Positions 10,151 through 21,258 are shown, counted from the stretch's first letter. The stretch: 64,000 nt of DNA from Cunninghamia lanceolata (GCA_027924645.1 BSBN01000242.1:1240001-1304000), one strand, 5' to 3'. Translations and numbers: made by a program. Notes: generated from the letters alone by a model not told the origin.

Positions 10151-12007
10151 CGTTGTTCATGATTCAATATCATAACTAGGGAGTCATTGTAAGCAATCCA
10201 AAACAGTTCAAATCATTTGTGAATCACGTTCATGTTTGCCTGCACCCTATACTTGTGTATGCAAAGTTAAGTGGATTCATCTAAAGGGATATCACGTTGT
10301 TATCATTTGTTGGTGCGTCTACGGAGTGTAGCAATTAGCTATATTGAGGTTCTTGGATGGTTAGTTGTTTTTGGTTCAGTGACAATGTTTGGAGCTAAGT
10401 CAATGGGTTGGGTTTAGCCACCATATTTTTAGTTGTTCATCTAGTTTATCAAACCTCAAGGAACACCCTCTCGAGTCTAAGTTGGGCTTGAAGTGTAGGA
10501 GATAAAATTCACTCTCATTCATTGGCCTTTAAACATCCTTAACTTGTGAATGAGCCTCTTTCTCATTTTCCTAACGACACCCTTGGCCTGAAAGGAGGAG
10601 AAATCCTCTAGGATTTTGGACTTGCGGTTTTTGGTCCCAACATAATGGCACCCTTGCCGGGGATGAATTAAAAGGTAGAAGAATTTGAAGACCTTGGTAA
10701 TAGTTGTCTGCTATTTGTATTTTGTTGTGTGTTGAAGTTGGTAGCCCATCAACTTACGTCAACATAATGGCGTTGTTGCTGGGGATAAAGTTACTTTAGC
10801 CATTGTCGGGTTGTAGACCGCTGGAAACATTTTCAAGCCCCTATAATAGTTACATGCAATTGAGCATTTTGTTTGGGTGAGTTTGGCCTCCCGTCAACTT
10901 ACACCAACATAATGGTGTCATTCCCAGAGAAGACGTTATTGTTGAGTTAAATGAAATGAAAACTCTGATGGTGAGCTGAACCCAAAACCAATTTGTAGCC
11001 TTGAGGATTGTCACGCTTCAAGGAATTCCTCTTTTTGGAAGAGGTGGCGACTCTATTGTCAAAAGGAAGTTTGTTTTTGCTGTGGTCTATCTGTTGTTGA
11101 TGATTCAATATCCCATTTCAAGTGTGCAACAACTAGTGAAATTAAGGTACATGTGGTTGTCTTCCTACCTTTTGAATATTGCGTTCGTCATCGTGAAGGA
11201 ACATAATTTGTAATGCCTCTGTTTTCTACCCAACGTTGTAGATTGTTTTAGTCATGGCCGATTGGTATGGATATGATTATCCTATGGGTATTCCTTCATA
11301 GGTGTCCTCTTATGTTTCAAACCATAGAAATATTATTGTTGATACCTGTGACCATTTTGTTAATGCTTGTTTCAATCATGGCTCTGCACCTTACCTAGCT
11401 TGTCATAATGTTGGTCAAGATTCCAATGTAACTCCCTAATAATCGTGCTCTTATGTGTCATAAAATCCGTCATAAGTAACTCTCATCTTACAATGTCATA
11501 AGATGTTCTTACATATCATAATGACATTGCATAATCTTACTCCTTACATGCTTCCCAAAGTATCCAACAAATGACAAATAATGCCAACACAAAGTGGGAT
11601 GCCCCATTTTCCATATGAGGCCAAATATAATAAATAAATATGAATATTAGAATGCAAGGTTGAGACACCTTTCCCAACAAGCCTCAACAAGTTTGTTGAT
11701 GCCTCCAATAGCATGTGGACCTTCATCCTTAAGTCTTATATGGTGGGCATCTTTGAAGGCAATACAAGGGAGGACACCTATATGTTTACCAACATTGTGT
11801 GGTACTATAATTTGTAGTCACTAGCTCAAGTTGTTGAGCACCTTTAGCAAAACCAAGAGAGACAGATCATTCTCTCTAAATCAACTTACTTTCCCATTCA
11901 TGTTTAGTCACACTTAGCAATCTGCTCACATGTTGTCCATGCTCCATCACTACTACTTAATAAATTGCTTCATCTGAGCTTTCTAAAAGCTTTCTCATTT
12001 TTGAATG
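10151..12007 (+). mobile_element. Remnant Ty3-type LTR and leader with triplicated PBS region
   Basis: From about 10375 to 10640 the sequence resembles 46434-46680, the LTR end of the deleted element further right (shared TTTTTAGTTGTTCATCT and GAGTCTAAG). It ends in a CCCAACA-like LTR terminus, followed by TGGCACCCTTGCCGGGGATG. Fragments of a gag-like frame follow, for example an ATG at 11252 reading MADWYGYDYPMGIPS before a stop. There are many stops and no further domain could be recognised. This is an old, broken Athila/Tat-like element. Confidence 0.45.
10646..10930 (+). repeat. Three successive PBS-like sites in a tandemly repeated leader
   Basis: CAACATAATGGYG...-type sites occur at 10646-10665 (TGGCACCCTTGCCGGGGATG), 10768-10787 (TGGCGTTGTTGCTGGGGATA) and 10913-10930 (TGGTGTCATTCCCAGAGA). 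The first differs by only a few bases from TGGCGCCGTTGCCGGGGATC, the complement of the plant tRNA-Asp 3' end. The 122- and 145-bp spacing and the shared upstream CAACTTACRYCAACATAATGG show that the leader segment itself was duplicated. Confidence 0.6.
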
Positions 12008-12325
12008 AGACATCCACAAAGGAAAGTTATCTTTAAACAGGTAAACATCATCAGTGTTAAATTTCAATTGTGGTGGATGGGTATCCTACCCGTGATCCAC
12101 GATTTCATTCATGTAATTGTTGTCATTGTCTTACACCATTGTCGCGTCGAAAGAAAATCACCTTAATACATTTTGTATTAACTTTAACGCAATGAATGAA
12201 ATAATTTATCACTACCTTCTCACACAAATCCTTATCAAACTCTTATAGTTGGTTGTGATACCATATTAGAGAAATAGAGAAGAAAAACTTTCAACTTTAT
12301 GAAACCTCAAACAAGTGATGCATTC
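12008..12325. repeat. Copy 1 of a ~349-bp tandem repeat that was the insertion target
   Basis: Homologous to 32489-32805 over its whole length (GACATYCACARAGGAAAG... to ...AAGTGATGCATTC). With the large element at 12326-32451 removed, the two copies would sit head to tail with a period of about 349 bp. On the minus strand the unit contains a tRNA-Met-like TGGTATCACAACC and an acidic coding-like stretch (NTDDVYLFKDNFPL), so it may be the leader and gag start of an old minus-strand copia element; that is inference. Confidence 0.65.
12321..12325. other. Left target-site duplication CATTC
   Basis: CATTC directly precedes the 5' LTR and recurs at 32452-32456 directly after the 3' LTR. This fixes both outer ends of the large element. 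Confidence 0.85.
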
Positions 12326-12857
12326 TATAATGTCCCTTTTTTGGCGCATAGATCTTTTGTGTGCATTTCGCCCATTCCTAGTCTTTAGGAGGCTATTGGC
12401 TTTGTTTGAGAGGACTCCAACGTTCTTGGAATGGTCGTGGCTCACTTTACAAAGTAGTTGATTATGGCATTGAGCTCAGTCGGTGTTCAGGATTACAGTG
12501 ATGCTTTCTGAAGCACTTTTGGCTTTTTGATTTGCTCTCCCAACTTCTTGGAGAAGCCATCTATTTATAGAAAGTCACCCAATTGGCATCATTCTTTATC
12601 CCAAACCTTCAAGATCATGTTAGTATGATTTATTTTGAAATTCGCTTCAGTTTGGGGTTTTCTGTAAAATCGGGTGAACTATTGAGCTATTAATTATTAA
12701 ATTCACTTAAGTTATCTAATGTCATAAATATTTTAAAAGATAACTTAAGTGTAATAGCTCTTCGAAAAGATAATTAAGTGTTTTAAAAGATACACTTAAA
12801 AAGAGGACCTTGCACATGAAATATTAATATTGTTTCAAATAAAGCTCTTTGGGAGAG

Positions 12858-12985
12858 GAAAAAGTGTTTTTTTCGAAAAAACAACGAAAAAACAAAAAAC
12901 ATTTTTTCGAAAAAGCAACAAAAAGCAAAAAGAAAAATTCGAAAAAATAGCAAAAAAGCAAAAAACATTTTTTTTCTAAAATAGC
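12858..12985. repeat. Poly-A/T palindromic tract in the LTR
   Basis: Low-complexity stretch with the perfect palindrome TTTTTTCGAAAAAA at 12868-12881 and a shorter TTTTTCGAAAAA at 12903-12914, followed by GCAAAAA repeats. It lies about 15-130 bp upstream of the LTR TATA box. In the 3' LTR (about 30680-30790) the first palindrome has become an uninterrupted T-run joined to an A-run. Confidence 0.75.
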
Positions 12986-12996
12986 TCCAAAAAGTC

Positions 12997-13003
12997 TATA
13001 TAA
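12997..13003 (+). promoter_or_regulatory. TATA box of the large element's 5' LTR
   Basis: TATATAA within GTCTATATAAGGAGG, conserved at 30806-30812 in the 3' LTR. It would place transcription start near 13030 and divide U3 (~700 bp) from R/U5. Confidence 0.6.
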
Positions 13004-14248
13004 GGAGGGTTGGAGCTCATTGTTGAGGGTTATGCTAGAGAATTATATTGTTATGCTGTCGGATTGAACTTGCATGTTCTTCCATCTCGAGGATGAAAAC
13101 CCTCTTGTAGATTCCTTCTTGAGGACAAAAACCCTCTTGAAGTTGGTGTGGTTTCATACATGAATCACCATTTGTGCTAAATGTAGAGAATACTGGAGCA
13201 ATTTCATGCTGAGATTGCCTGTGTTAAATGCTTTATGGCTTTGCTTTTGTAGTGCTGGGTGTTTGATGTTTTACTGATTTATTCCTATGTGGATTGATTG
13301 GTTTCAGTTTTCAATGATCTATTTACAATGAAAGTTTATTTTGATGAAATTCATTGGATTGATATGTTTTGAAGGTCATAACCCTAATTTGAGTGGGTGT
13401 TGGAATTCTTAGACTATGTTGCCATCATTGGTTTTGGAAGCTCTCTTCTATGCTGAAGTTGTACCTTATTGCTGGGCCACACCTCTATGCTCAGAGCCAT
13501 ACTATATACTTGTTGGGCATGAGTACTGGGTGTGTAAATCGCTGCCTAATTTGATCTTTAAACTAGTCCATGTTACTAGGCGCCATACTTCCTAGTAAGC
13601 TTGTTCAATCTTCAACTGGTTTGTGGTGTTTGTCATCAATATGAGGGTCGTACTCCCTCCTTTGCATACCGTACTTGTTATTATTGAGGTCTAATCAGAC
13701 CTGCACATTGTGACAACAGTGTTTTGGGGTGTTTGGGGACTATTTGGGAGTACATTTAGTGGAGATTTGATCTTGGACAATTAGTACACAGTTATGACAG
13801 CAATTTTGGTGCCTTAATAATGCTTCTCAGTAATTTATAATGTATTTCAGACCTATTTTCAACTACAACAGTGTATTGTTCAGTCTGTATGTTTCTTGGT
13901 GTAGATTTTGGTAGGGAATCAATCTAAATCGGTTTATTTACATTGGTAGAATGCTATTCCAACTCAATTGGATAGTGCCACTGTGATTTTGGTTGTGTTC
14001 CCTGTCTTATTACTGGTTAGCTGCAGTGCATAATTAGCTCTAGTCATCTATGAATTCAAGGCTGATGGTCTTAATGGCTTGGTGAGCTCATCTACCTATT
14101 GTCACATGTTTATTTGCCCTAATATTTGTGTAGCAGTTGTTGTTAAGCTTGATCAGAATACTTATATTAGTTATTACAGCGATTTGCATCATTGTAAAAT
14201 CTTTATTTAGTTGCAACATTGGTCTCTTGTAAACCCTAAATGGTAGTA

Positions 14249-14253
14249 CCGCC
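14249..14253. other. Left target-site duplication CCGCC of the nested Tat-like element
   Basis: CCGCC precedes TGTTAGCAC and recurs at 26328-26332 directly after the element's last base. The LTR of the host element continues across it (GTACCGCCAGTGGTC in the intact 3' LTR at 32056-32070). Confidence 0.95.
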
Positions 14254-14953
14254 TGTTAGCACTCATTTTGACCTGGAGGTTGATTTTTCATGTTTAGGGG
14301 GTTTCTTCATTTGAACCCTATATCTTCTTGCCCATTTTCCTAAGTGTTGGACCTCCTCGGCGTTTTTCAGCTGCATCATCATATTTTCTTTGAGGAGGAG
14401 ATCATCATCATCATATTGTCTTCGATGATGGTCCGCATCATCATGTTTTCTGTCGACTTGTTTTTCATCAGGATCATCATGTTTCAATATCGGGTGATGT
14501 TTGAATATCATCCCGATCCTGCTGATGAGCTACAGTGTGCCCTGATTTTCTTGCGGGGGGTGATTTTTCAAATATCTGGTGATCTTCCAATTATCACCCT
14601 GCCCTTATATGATGATGATGTCACCCCGATCTTCTGAAGGGGTCATTTTCTGAGTTGTTCGACCTGACTTGTTTTTTCTTAAGGGTCGTCATCATCCTCA
14701 TCATATTTCCAGTTATCGCTGTGTTGCTTGCGAGGGTCATCATATTTTCTGCCTGCATGATATTTCGCCGGGGTGATATTTTTATCATCGGGTGATCTTG
14801 GTTATGATCATCCTGATGATGTTGTTGAAGAGTTCTAAGTATGACCCGATATTCACCGGGGTCATCATATTTGAACGTCAGGATGATCTTAGTCAATATC
14901 ATCTTGATGATGTTGTATCATTTCATGTTCGTTGTTTTATCACCTGATGATGC

Positions 14954-15489
14954 TGACGTCATTCTTACGTCAGGGTGATATCCGGTTTTCTGCTTGTCTG
15001 CATCATGATATTTCCGAAGGGAGATATTCGCCTGTCGGCTTCATGCATTATCCAGTGGGGGGTGATCATTTCAAATATCTGTCATATTCATATATCACCC
15101 CGATCTTATAGCGGAGCTACAGTGCAGCGTGATATTTGTGCATCAGGATGATATTTCCAAATATCCGGTTATCTTCCGAATATCATCCTGATGCCGACAT
15201 GTGGTGGTGATGTCATCAAGATCCGGGGGGTCATATTTCTAACATTACTCATCTTATGAAGATCCCCCAATGTTGCGAATATGACGATGACGTCATCCGG
15301 ATATGAGGAGGTGCGCAGTAGGCAGATATGCTGATGATGTCAGCAGGATATGACGATGACGTCATCAGGATGTTCATCGGCCAGACTTTTGGTATCGGCT
15401 AAGCAGGAGGATCTTCCTCCGATGGATCAGGTTGTGCCGATGAAGGCGATTATCATGCAGGTGATATTGCGATGATGATGTTGACGTCA
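14954..15489 (+). promoter_or_regulatory. Four TGACGTCA (CRE/TGA-type bZIP) sites in U3
   Basis: Perfect palindromic octamers TGACGTCA at 14954-14961, 15288-15295, 15357-15364 and 15482-15489, plus a half site TTACGTCA at 14965-14972. TGACG is the core bound by plant TGA-class bZIP factors (as-1/ocs elements). The 3' LTR keeps all four (24361, 24695, 24764 and 24889). They lie 112-650 bp upstream of the TATA box, as expected for proximal promoter elements. Confidence 0.6.
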
Positions 15490-15600
15490 GGGTGATTTTT
15501 TCGAGCAACAGGATATCATGCTGTTGGAGGATGATGATGAAGTCTTATACTAGTGTCGTCAGGAGCAAAAGCACCGACATCATATATGCTCGTGGCCTAG

Positions 15601-15608
15601 TATATAAA
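15601..15608 (+). promoter_or_regulatory. TATA box of the nested element's 5' LTR
   Basis: TATATAAA, conserved at 25008-25015 in the 3' LTR. Transcription would start near 15635, just before the GC-rich stretch TCGCCGCGGGGTGC. Confidence 0.65.
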
Positions 15609-16925
15609 GTGTTGAAAAGGTCGCCGCGGGGTGCATGTGGGATAATTGATATCCTGCATATTTTCAAATATCATGACGATGTATCTTGGCAGGAAGTGGT
15701 TGCGATCGACTGTTAGATGTTTTTCCCAAGGCCGCGGGTTGGTGCGCCATTAATGGCGAAGGTTGCAGAGGTATGGACGGATCTGGTACCCGATTGAAGA
15801 TCTGGATCCCTAGGCGGCGGCGCAAGGCTCGAGATTTCTTCCTGTCTCCTCCCCTACCTACTGCATTCATGTTTGGGCGCCAATCTGGTAATGCGTTGAG
15901 CGCCATTTTTATGATACTGTGTATCTGGCAGGATTTTTGGTCAACCATGTAATTAATTGCTGTGGTACACTACCTGGTTGTTATAAGCAGGAAGTGTTAC
16001 TCATTTGTGGTTGTTGAAAGTTGAAGATTTTTGGCTCCGTAATTCAAAACAAGCTGATCTGGTTGCTCTGTACAGCTAAACCTGTGAGTCTATGTATCTC
16101 TTGTTGTATGTTTTGGCACGAACCCACTGATTTCATGATTAATCTTATATGAGAAATGCTATCTTAGCATGTGTTTTGTTAATTCTGTCTCCAGTATTGC
16201 ATGTATTCTTCTTCTGAATCTGGATATTTGGGTAATGTTTAGATTCCAGAGCATAGAATTCCTATGTTGAATGTCTGATCTTTTAACTTCTGCTCAAGGG
16301 GTAGATTAAACTGTTTTCAGGTTGAACATTGGGAAGGGTATACTGCAGTAGGGATGCCATAAGTAGAGATAACTTAACACTCTGTATTGGGAGATATCTG
16401 TAAGGCAGGTATCACATATATCCCCCTGAAATCCAGTTTTAGTTGTTCATGCTGATCATTTACAGGTGTATGTCTACTGACTCCAGGCCCTGGATAGGCA
16501 CCAATCTTGCTTTGTGTTTGTGTTACAACCATGTCCAGCTTTGCATCCAAACTTAAAATCAAAATCTAAATCTAAAACAATCTTTAGGACATTAGAATTA
16601 GTTTTAGGATCCTCAGTCCTCTGTCTACAACTGCAAATAGGCCCAAAGCTAGCCCCTTTGCTTTTATCTTTCAGTTTTGGTCTACTTACAGGAGGACTTA
16701 TCTGCTTTCTGTCAGCATCCCATCCTTGTATGCATATCCTCATGGATGTTGAGTAGGGAATACCCCCCTAGGTCTTGCAGAGCCTAAAGAAGAAGAGGAG
16801 ATAAAATACAGAGTCTATCTCCTACACTGTTGGCCCCTAGCCCAGAGATCCTGTTGATCACTGATGGCTACCTTGTAGGGAAATCTGGGAATAAGCATCC
16901 AGTCTGGGAAAAAGTCAACAGAAAT

Positions 16926-16943
16926 TGGCGACTCCGCTGGGGA
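16926..16943 (+). other. Primer binding site of the nested element
   Basis: TGGCGACTCCGCTGGGGA begins five bases after the LTR end. It is the complement of a plant tRNA-Arg 3' end as I recall it, a primer typical of Ogre/Tat elements. A second similar TGGCGACTCCG lies at 17012-17022 in the leader. Confidence 0.75.
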
Positions 16944-17058
16944 ACGGTGATTTGAATATTGTTATTTTTGAAAGAACCCTGGTTTTCAAAAGAAAACAGT
17001 TCCTAGTAATAGGTGGCGACTCCGAAGTAATCTCCCAACCGGTCAAAGTAAAATTTAT

Positions 17059-20000
17059 ATGCAGGGGAGAAGATCCCAACAAAATCCTTTATTTAAAGAG
17101 TTACCAGTAACAAGAAGAATGATGTACAGAAGAAAGGGAGCTGTCTCAGTTAGTCATGAGGGTTCCCCCAGAAAAGGTGATGATATGCAAGATAACCCTA
17201 GGCCATCAGGACAGCATGTGCCTTACTTTTCAAATGCAGAAGCTGATATTCAAGGTGCATATGAGAGGCAACAGGGTGGTAGCATGAGAATGAGGTCAGA
17301 GGTGTTCCAAGAATGCCCATTTCTAGACCCTAGTGAAAGGTTTGAAGAGGCAGAGTCTCTGAGGGATGATGAAGATGATGACCAGAATGGTATGAGACCA
17401 TCTACCTCCATGCCTAAGGATGAACAGTTAGCTGAAGAAATCAGAAATCTGAGAGCAGAACTAGAATATCTACAGGCCATGAAAATCAGAGATGATATGA
17501 AGCAGAAAGTGCAAGCTTTAAGAACTGCCCAAAATGATTCAGTTCCTACCCTAGAGAATGCAAATGTGCAGAGACATCAGCAAAGAAATGAAGTGCAACA
17601 TCAGCATAATAATGAGAGACAAAATGTGAATGATGCTAGGATACCACTGAACAATGTAAGAAACCAGAATGCAAACAGAAATGTCAATGTTAATCAGTTA
17701 AACAAACAGCCCATGCAGTTAGATAGATTCAGGCAGCTGGTGTTTGATGGTATTCCTGGGTATCCTAACCCCATTGATAAGCATCTGAGGCTGCAAGTGC
17801 CTAAATTTTCAGGAAACAACACAGTGTCAGGAGAAGATCATCTAAAAGCCTTTCAAAATGTCATGGATAACTTTGAGGTTGAACATGAGGATGTTTTCAT
17901 GAAGTCATTCATGCAATCCTTAATAGATGAGGCAAGAGAATGGTACAAGAATCTGCCTGACCGGAGTATTTCATCATGGGATGATTTTAAAAGGATGTTC
18001 AAGAAGCAATATGGTGACAAAACTGACCCTAGTTTTTTTGTAAATGAGTTCACCAGTATCACTAAAGGGCCAAATGAGCAGGTTGCAGATTTTAATGCAA
18101 GATTTACTAAAGTGTTAAACAAATTGCCACATCACATGAGGCCAAATGAACCAATGTGCATAATATTGTATATCAATGCCTTTGATGCAAAAACTGCATA
18201 TGGATTAAGAGATAAAGGTCCTGCTACTCTCAGGGATGCTTTCAGAATTGCAGTGAATATTGAAAACAACAGGAAAGCATCGGGCAAGACAAATAGAAGG
18301 GATGATATAAAAATTCTGCAGAATCCAAACAAGCCTCAGAACACTCAAGGTAATACATCTGCCCCTGAAGATAAGATAGACAAATTGGCAAATGTTGTTA
18401 AGGACCTAAGCTATAGATTAGCTAGAAGTGAAAAAGGGATAGGTCCTGATAGGCAAGTCTATCAAAGGCAGGAAAAGAGGCCATCATTGCATGATATGCC
18501 TTATAATACCAATTGGCATGATGGTAAGCCTATTTTCCCACGTAACCACACAAATCAGAGGGCTCAACATGTCAAAGAAACTCCTGATCCTCTAAAGAAA
18601 GCTATAAATATTGTTGATGATGCTCCATGGTGTATAATTTGCCAGATGCCACATTCACAGTTACAGTGTATGATTGCTCAATCCTTGTATGATAATGCTA
18701 CATCTTGTAATGAATGCAATGAGCCACATTATGTGCAAGATGATGATGTTAATATGATGTCCATAGGCAATGGATACACTCTTTATGATGCTGATGAGAG
18801 TACAAATGATGGAACTCAGGCCTGCCAACAATTCCCATATGATGAAGATAATGAAGATAACTATGTGTATGCTCAGAGCTCACACAATTTTCTGAGTAAC
18901 TTACAACGACCTTCTGATGAGGAAATTAGAGCCTTCACAGCTGCAGCAGTTGCTCAAGTCAAAAGCAACTACAATCTCAGAGGTAAAAATCAAGTAGGCA
19001 GCCCACATCAGCCAGAAGATATTTCTGCAGGTCAGCTAGTGCATGGTCATAAAGGAATTGAACCACAAAAAAGGCAGTGGGTAAATGATAAACAGAATTT
19101 TAGACATAGAACAAGTCATGAATCTCAAAGACCAAAAAACAAAATCCCTCAGGCTGAAGATCAAAGTAAAGGTTCCCAAGACAAGAATGATGATCAGGGA
19201 ACTATGAAAGTAAAAGCTAAATCAGCTCAGGATAAAAACAAGATTGTGGAGCAAGCTACAACTGTTATACAAAATTATGCTCCATTTGATATAGCTCAAA
19301 TCCTCTCTCAGGTAAAAGTCTCTGTTCCACTTATGGAACTGATGAAAGTGGAAGAAATCAAGAATAGGACAATATCCCTAATCTCAGGGGTACCTTTTCA
19401 AGCTAAACAAAATGTTCAGACCCAGGGTGAGAAACATGTCATGTGTAATGAAGAAGATGAGGCTCCTGAAGTCTATTTAGGAGTGACTATGACAAAGTGT
19501 CCTTCACAAGTGGAACCATTTTATGTTTCCCTGGTTATAAATGGAAAAATAATTAGAAATTGTATGCTTGACTCTGGAGCATCTACAAATGTCATGCCTT
19601 TGGCCATCATGCAACAAGCTGGATTGAAAATTGACAAGGCATGTGGAAAATGTTATGCTATGGATGCCAGAGAGGTACCAGTTATTGGAATCATGAAGGA
19701 TGTAGATTTCAAACTGGCAGCATTTCCTGAAAAGAGATATAAAATGAATATAACGGTGGTTGACATCAAGCCACAGTATGGTATGTTGTTGTCAAGAAGA
19801 TGGGCAGCACTAATTGGTGGAAGTATGCAGCTGGACCTGTCATATGCCATGATTCCAATGAATGGCAGGGATGTTAAGCTAATCAGAGAACAAAGATCAT
19901 CAGAGACAGTGGAAGATCAAGAAGCAGAGGAACAGGTATGCTTTGTAGACACTGACTGTGATAACTTCAAGGTTGTCTCAGATGATACAGAAGATAAAAA

Positions 20001-21258
20001 GAAAAATGCCTGCATTGAAGAATTGAATCAGCGAGGTTTGTGGACCATGTTTTTTGATGGAGCTTGTGCAAAAGAAGGCTCTAGAGCTGGAGTTGTTTTC
20101 CTGTCTCCAACTGGTAAGCTCCTCAAATTATCTTTCTTGCTGAGGTTTGATTGCACAAACAACATTGCAGAATATGAGGCTTTACTCTTAGGCCTAAATA
20201 TTGCTCTCAAACATGGAATTAAAACGTTAAGAGTATTTGGGGATTCTGAGCTGATTGTATCCCAAATTAGAGATAAGTATGCTTCAAAAAACAAAAGATT
20301 GAAACAATACAAGCATGCTGTTTGGCATACCATTGAACTATTTGATGCATTTTCAATAGGCTGGGTAGAGAGGTCAAAAAATGTTATGGCTGATTTCTTA
20401 GCCAATGTTGCAATAAGGTCAGATGACATCACTCTGTCAGATGTTACAAATGTAGAGGTTAGAATTAGGCCTGCAGTACGAGAAAATATATGCAGTTGGC
20501 AAGTGTTTAATGATGATAGGGACTTGTTAAAATTTTTGCACTGCATAGATGAATATGAGAATCAAGAAATTGATTTCCAAGCTTTTGTAGAGACTATAGA
20601 TGGAAAAGAAACTCTTGTGGGAAAAGAGATAATTCAGTTGAAGACTAACAAAATCCCTAGAGGGTTAGTAGCTTTGGAAAGAGCCTTTGATAGTAGAGAC
20701 AAATTGGTTACAAGGACATCTCCCACGAATAAGGAAGATTTAGAAGAGATAAATTTGGGGACATCTCAGGCCCCTCAGAAGGTATACATTGGTAAACAGC
20801 TCAAACCACACATTAGGAGTATGCTGATTGCATTACTGAAAAGGTATAAACATGTTTTTGCTTGGTCATATGAGGACCTAAAAGCCTATAGGGAAGATTT
20901 ATTCCAGCATGAGATCCCATTGAAGCCTGAAGCTAAGCCATTTAGACAAAAGCAAAGACCTATTAATCCTACCTTAGCTCCCAAGATGCAAGAAGAACTC
21001 AAAAGGCTCAGGGAAGCTGGAATAATTGTGCCAATCAAGCATTCAACTTGGGTGTCTAACCTTGTCCCAGTCAGAAAAAAGAATGGTGATATTAGGCTTT
21101 GTGTTGACTTCAGGAACTTGAATGCATCCTCTTTAAAGGATAACTATCCACTGCCTAATATGGAAGCTATGTTGCAGAGAGTGACTGGTTGTGAACTCTT
21201 ATCCATGATGGATGGATTTTCAGGTTATAATCAGGTGAAGGTAAAGGAATCAGAATAG
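17059..21258 (+). CDS. Gag-protease-RNase H-RT polyprotein, N-terminal frame (ends at premature TAG)
   Basis: 1399 codons open from the leader; the true start may be the Met at 17116-17121. Domains: a charged, Asn/Gln-rich N-terminus with a short coiled coil (residues ~120-155); gag capsid (~225-400; DEAREWYKNLPDRSISSWDD); zinc finger C525-x2-C528-x3-H532-x4-C537; aspartic protease with D838-S-G-A; an archaeal-type RNase H (~990-1120) with acidic residues D1000, E1038/E1040, D1062 and D1112 all present; then the first half of RT (~1280-1399: VSNLVPVRKKNGDIRLCVDF, LSMMDGFSGYNQV). The frame stops at TAG 21256-21258 inside RT, in a place where relatives have Gln, so CAG to TAG is likely. The catalytic YQDD lies after the stop. 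Confidence 0.9.
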   Translation: MQGRRSQQNPLFKELPVTRRMMYRRKGAVSVSHEGSPRKGDDMQDNPRPSGQHVPYFSNAEADIQGAYERQQGGSMRMRSEVFQECPFLDPSERFEEAESLRDDEDDDQNGMRPSTSMPKDEQLAEEIRNLRAELEYLQAMKIRDDMKQKVQALRTAQNDSVPTLENANVQRHQQRNEVQHQHNNERQNVNDARIPLNNVRNQNANRNVNVNQLNKQPMQLDRFRQLVFDGIPGYPNPIDKHLRLQVPKFSGNNTVSGEDHLKAFQNVMDNFEVEHEDVFMKSFMQSLIDEAREWYKNLPDRSISSWDDFKRMFKKQYGDKTDPSFFVNEFTSITKGPNEQVADFNARFTKVLNKLPHHMRPNEPMCIILYINAFDAKTAYGLRDKGPATLRDAFRIAVNIENNRKASGKTNRRDDIKILQNPNKPQNTQGNTSAPEDKIDKLANVVKDLSYRLARSEKGIGPDRQVYQRQEKRPSLHDMPYNTNWHDGKPIFPRNHTNQRAQHVKETPDPLKKAINIVDDAPWCIICQMPHSQLQCMIAQSLYDNATSCNECNEPHYVQDDDVNMMSIGNGYTLYDADESTNDGTQACQQFPYDEDNEDNYVYAQSSHNFLSNLQRPSDEEIRAFTAAAVAQVKSNYNLRGKNQVGSPHQPEDISAGQLVHGHKGIEPQKRQWVNDKQNFRHRTSHESQRPKNKIPQAEDQSKGSQDKNDDQGTMKVKAKSAQDKNKIVEQATTVIQNYAPFDIAQILSQVKVSVPLMELMKVEEIKNRTISLISGVPFQAKQNVQTQGEKHVMCNEEDEAPEVYLGVTMTKCPSQVEPFYVSLVINGKIIRNCMLDSGASTNVMPLAIMQQAGLKIDKACGKCYAMDAREVPVIGIMKDVDFKLAAFPEKRYKMNITVVDIKPQYGMLLSRRWAALIGGSMQLDLSYAMIPMNGRDVKLIREQRSSETVEDQEAEEQVCFVDTDCDNFKVVSDDTEDKKKNACIEELNQRGLWTMFFDGACAKEGSRAGVVFLSPTGKLLKLSFLLRFDCTNNIAEYEALLLGLNIALKHGIKTLRVFGDSELIVSQIRDKYASKNKRLKQYKHAVWHTIELFDAFSIGWVERSKNVMADFLANVAIRSDDITLSDVTNVEVRIRPAVRENICSWQVFNDDRDLLKFLHCIDEYENQEIDFQAFVETIDGKETLVGKEIIQLKTNKIPRGLVALERAFDSRDKLVTRTSPTNKEDLEEINLGTSQAPQKVYIGKQLKPHIRSMLIALLKRYKHVFAWSYEDLKAYREDLFQHEIPLKPEAKPFRQKQRPINPTLAPKMQEELKRLREAGIIVPIKHSTWVSNLVPVRKKNGDIRLCVDFRNLNASSLKDNYPLPNMEAMLQRVTGCELLSMMDGFSGYNQVKVKESE

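Larger units (their letters stand above)
12326..14253 (+). repeat. 5' LTR of the large element, first part
   Basis: Aligns with 30136-32060. The first bases are TATAATGTCCC where the other LTR has TGTAATGTCCC, so the canonical TG has mutated to TA. The LTR is interrupted after GTACCGCC at 14253 and resumes at 26333. Confidence 0.85.
14254..16920 (+). repeat. 5' LTR of the nested Tat-like element
   Basis: 2667 bp, TGTTAGCAC...AAAGTCAACA. The U3 part (14254-~15630) is unusually rich in GATGAT/ATCATC and GATATC words and has four TGACGTCA sites and a TATA box. Open frames seen here recur at exactly the same offsets in the 3' LTR and are by-products of this composition, not genes. Confidence 0.95.

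Noticed and set aside
14370..14480. CATCATCATC-rich stretch as a microsatellite or CRISPR-like array
   Set aside because: The words are dispersed, there is no constant repeat or spacer length, and the stretch is part of the LTR U3, conserved in the other LTR.
14263..15952. Open reading frames of 62-106 codons in the LTRs at 14254 and 23660, repeated as near-identical pairs
   Set aside because: They occur on both strands in the same places, reflect the GATGAT/ATCATC-rich composition of the LTR, and show no domain.
20028..20546. 172-codon minus-strand frame opposite the RNase H of the nested element
   Set aside because: Antisense shadow of a conserved domain; no recognisable protein.
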